This document shows positions 62,960 to 64,000 of a stretch of DNA of 64,000 bases, piece by piece (the stretch's first letter is position 1; every line of letters starts with the position of its first letter). The notes under the pieces were generated by a model. The model was not told where the DNA came from. It made no database searches and worked only from the letters and a program-made list of their open reading frames with translations. Both the position numbers and the translations under genes were made by a program. The stretch covers positions 310,001 to 374,000 of the forward strand of contig JARBJD010000019.1 of NCBI GenBank assembly GCA_033064195.1. Reading direction: 5' to 3'. Source of the DNA: Blattamonas nauphoetae. Its lineage: Eukaryota > Preaxostyla > Oxymonadida.

Positions 62960-63867
62960 TTATGTGAGGTGAAAAATTATTTTGAGTTTTTTTTCGACGT
63001 AGATTCGGTTTTTGCCACTCGTCAAAATGTCTTGATTGTGGATGTTGAACCGAAACTTACCGAAATTGATGAAATGGAACAAGAAGTTGAAAATTCGAAA
63101 CTTGTGGAGATTGAGGTAGAACGCTTCTAGATGGGCGAAGGATTCTGGGATGCGATGGAGGATCTTAAATCGAAGGAAGTCCATAACTTCGAGGCGATTA
63201 CAAAGAAGAATTAGCCCCAATAGGGAGAGATCTACTTCTGAGTGAATGATTTCGTCGAATGATGCGCTTTATTGATTCCGAGTTGGATTTTATGAGATGG
63301 ACGGAGGGCTTTACCGAATAGTAAGCTAGTGGCGAATTAAAAGTTGAATATTCGATGGAGAATGGGATTGTGATGTATTTGTCACAGTTCACATCTAAAA
63401 CATAATAGGCTCGGAGTTGGCCACTGATAAACCGAAGGGATAGGTAATCCTTAATCCATGCAATTGAGACGGATGGAAGAATATCCGATTCTGGAATTCT
63501 AACAATATCAAAAAAGTGATTTGGTTGGAGGTGACCAAAAGCTCTTTCGAGCTTGAAGAAATTGAGGAGGTCTGTGATGTTTAAAATATCGCGTTGGTGG
63601 ATTTGGTCGCGAACTGTACGAATCAATGTCCCAAATGCTCCAGCACAGATATTCTTTCCGTGTCCCTCATGGAAATAATTGAGTGTTGTGCTTTGATGAA
63701 GTGAAGATGAGGGTTGTCGGAAGAGGCAATTGTAATTGTTCACACGATTTCTGAAGTGAGGGCCGCAATCCGACCAAAAGTGAATTGTATGGAATTGTTT
63801 GAAGAGATTTGTGTGTCTTAGTTGTTATAAACAGAATGTGGTGAAACGGGCGTCGTGTGTGGTACAT
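62960..63867 (-). mobile_element. Transposase-like ORF with SDCGPHFRN and GHGK motifs
   Basis: The longest piece (181 codons, 63198-63743) has NYFHEGHGKNICAGAFGTLI, and the frame just upstream reads FWSDCGPHFRNRVNNYNC. The order [ST]D-G-x-x-F-K/R-N ... GHGK-x-x-x-x-G-x-[FG]-G-x-L is common in uncharacterised DDE-type transposable-element proteins of invertebrates and protists. The Asp would be part of the catalytic core. The ORF probably extends beyond the shown sequence through an intron or break. Superfamily not identified. Confidence 0.4.
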
Positions 63868-64000
63868 TCAGAAAAGGCATGAAAATATCTTTTAGCAAGG
63901 GTCCGATCTGAGTCGACAGACAGGAGAGTAAAGCACAAATGTGATATCTGTTGATTATTTTAAAATTGATGTGAAGCTTGGTTCTGGGTAATTGAAACTT

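Overview
The window looks like nuclear DNA of a flagellated anaerobic protist, most likely an oxymonad close to Blattamonas (order Oxymonadida, Preaxostyla). Seen directly: genes interrupted by very short GT-AG introns (many 32-38 bp; donors such as GTTTG, GTCTG, GTGTG; acceptors CAG or TAG), standard stop codons, tightly packed genes on both strands, a basal-body gene (DZIP1-like), a tiny-macrocysts-type membrane protein, a giant secreted beta-helix protein and alpha-helical solenoid proteins. The genus call rests on remembered similarity of these families and was not tested.

Layout. 0.2-3.8 kb and 27.1-30.7 kb are an inverted duplication of a two-gene block: a two-TM membrane protein gene convergent with a winged-helix (E2F/DP-like) gene. 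The 23 kb between them is ordinary host sequence: AAAP-type amino acid transporter, DHHC palmitoyltransferase, DZIP1-like basal-body protein, PPPDE/DeSI isopeptidase, RCHY1-like E3 ubiquitin ligase, coiled-coil protein, PHD/extended-PHD chromatin reader, eight-TM membrane protein, TmcB-like giant membrane protein and a cathepsin-B-like protease without an occluding loop.

30.7-45.7 kb is lineage-specific: a roughly gene-free 2 kb with a short tandem repeat, an 8.8-kb gene for a secreted right-handed beta-helix protein built of ~287-residue modules, and three alpha-helical solenoid genes. Two of these belong to a 1.4-kb segmental duplication that also carries the 3' end of the beta-helix gene.

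45.7-64 kb is a graveyard: a protein-kinase half fused to a decayed beta-helix gene, a dead AGC/NDR-like kinase, a near-perfect 615-bp-arm palindrome, at least four foldback/MITE-like elements, remnants of two MULE transposases and one hAT transposase, an unclassified transposase-like ORF and a possible retroelement gag-like fossil. No rRNA, tRNA or CRISPR array was recognised. Intron boundaries were assigned by eye from frame, phase and GT-AG ends.
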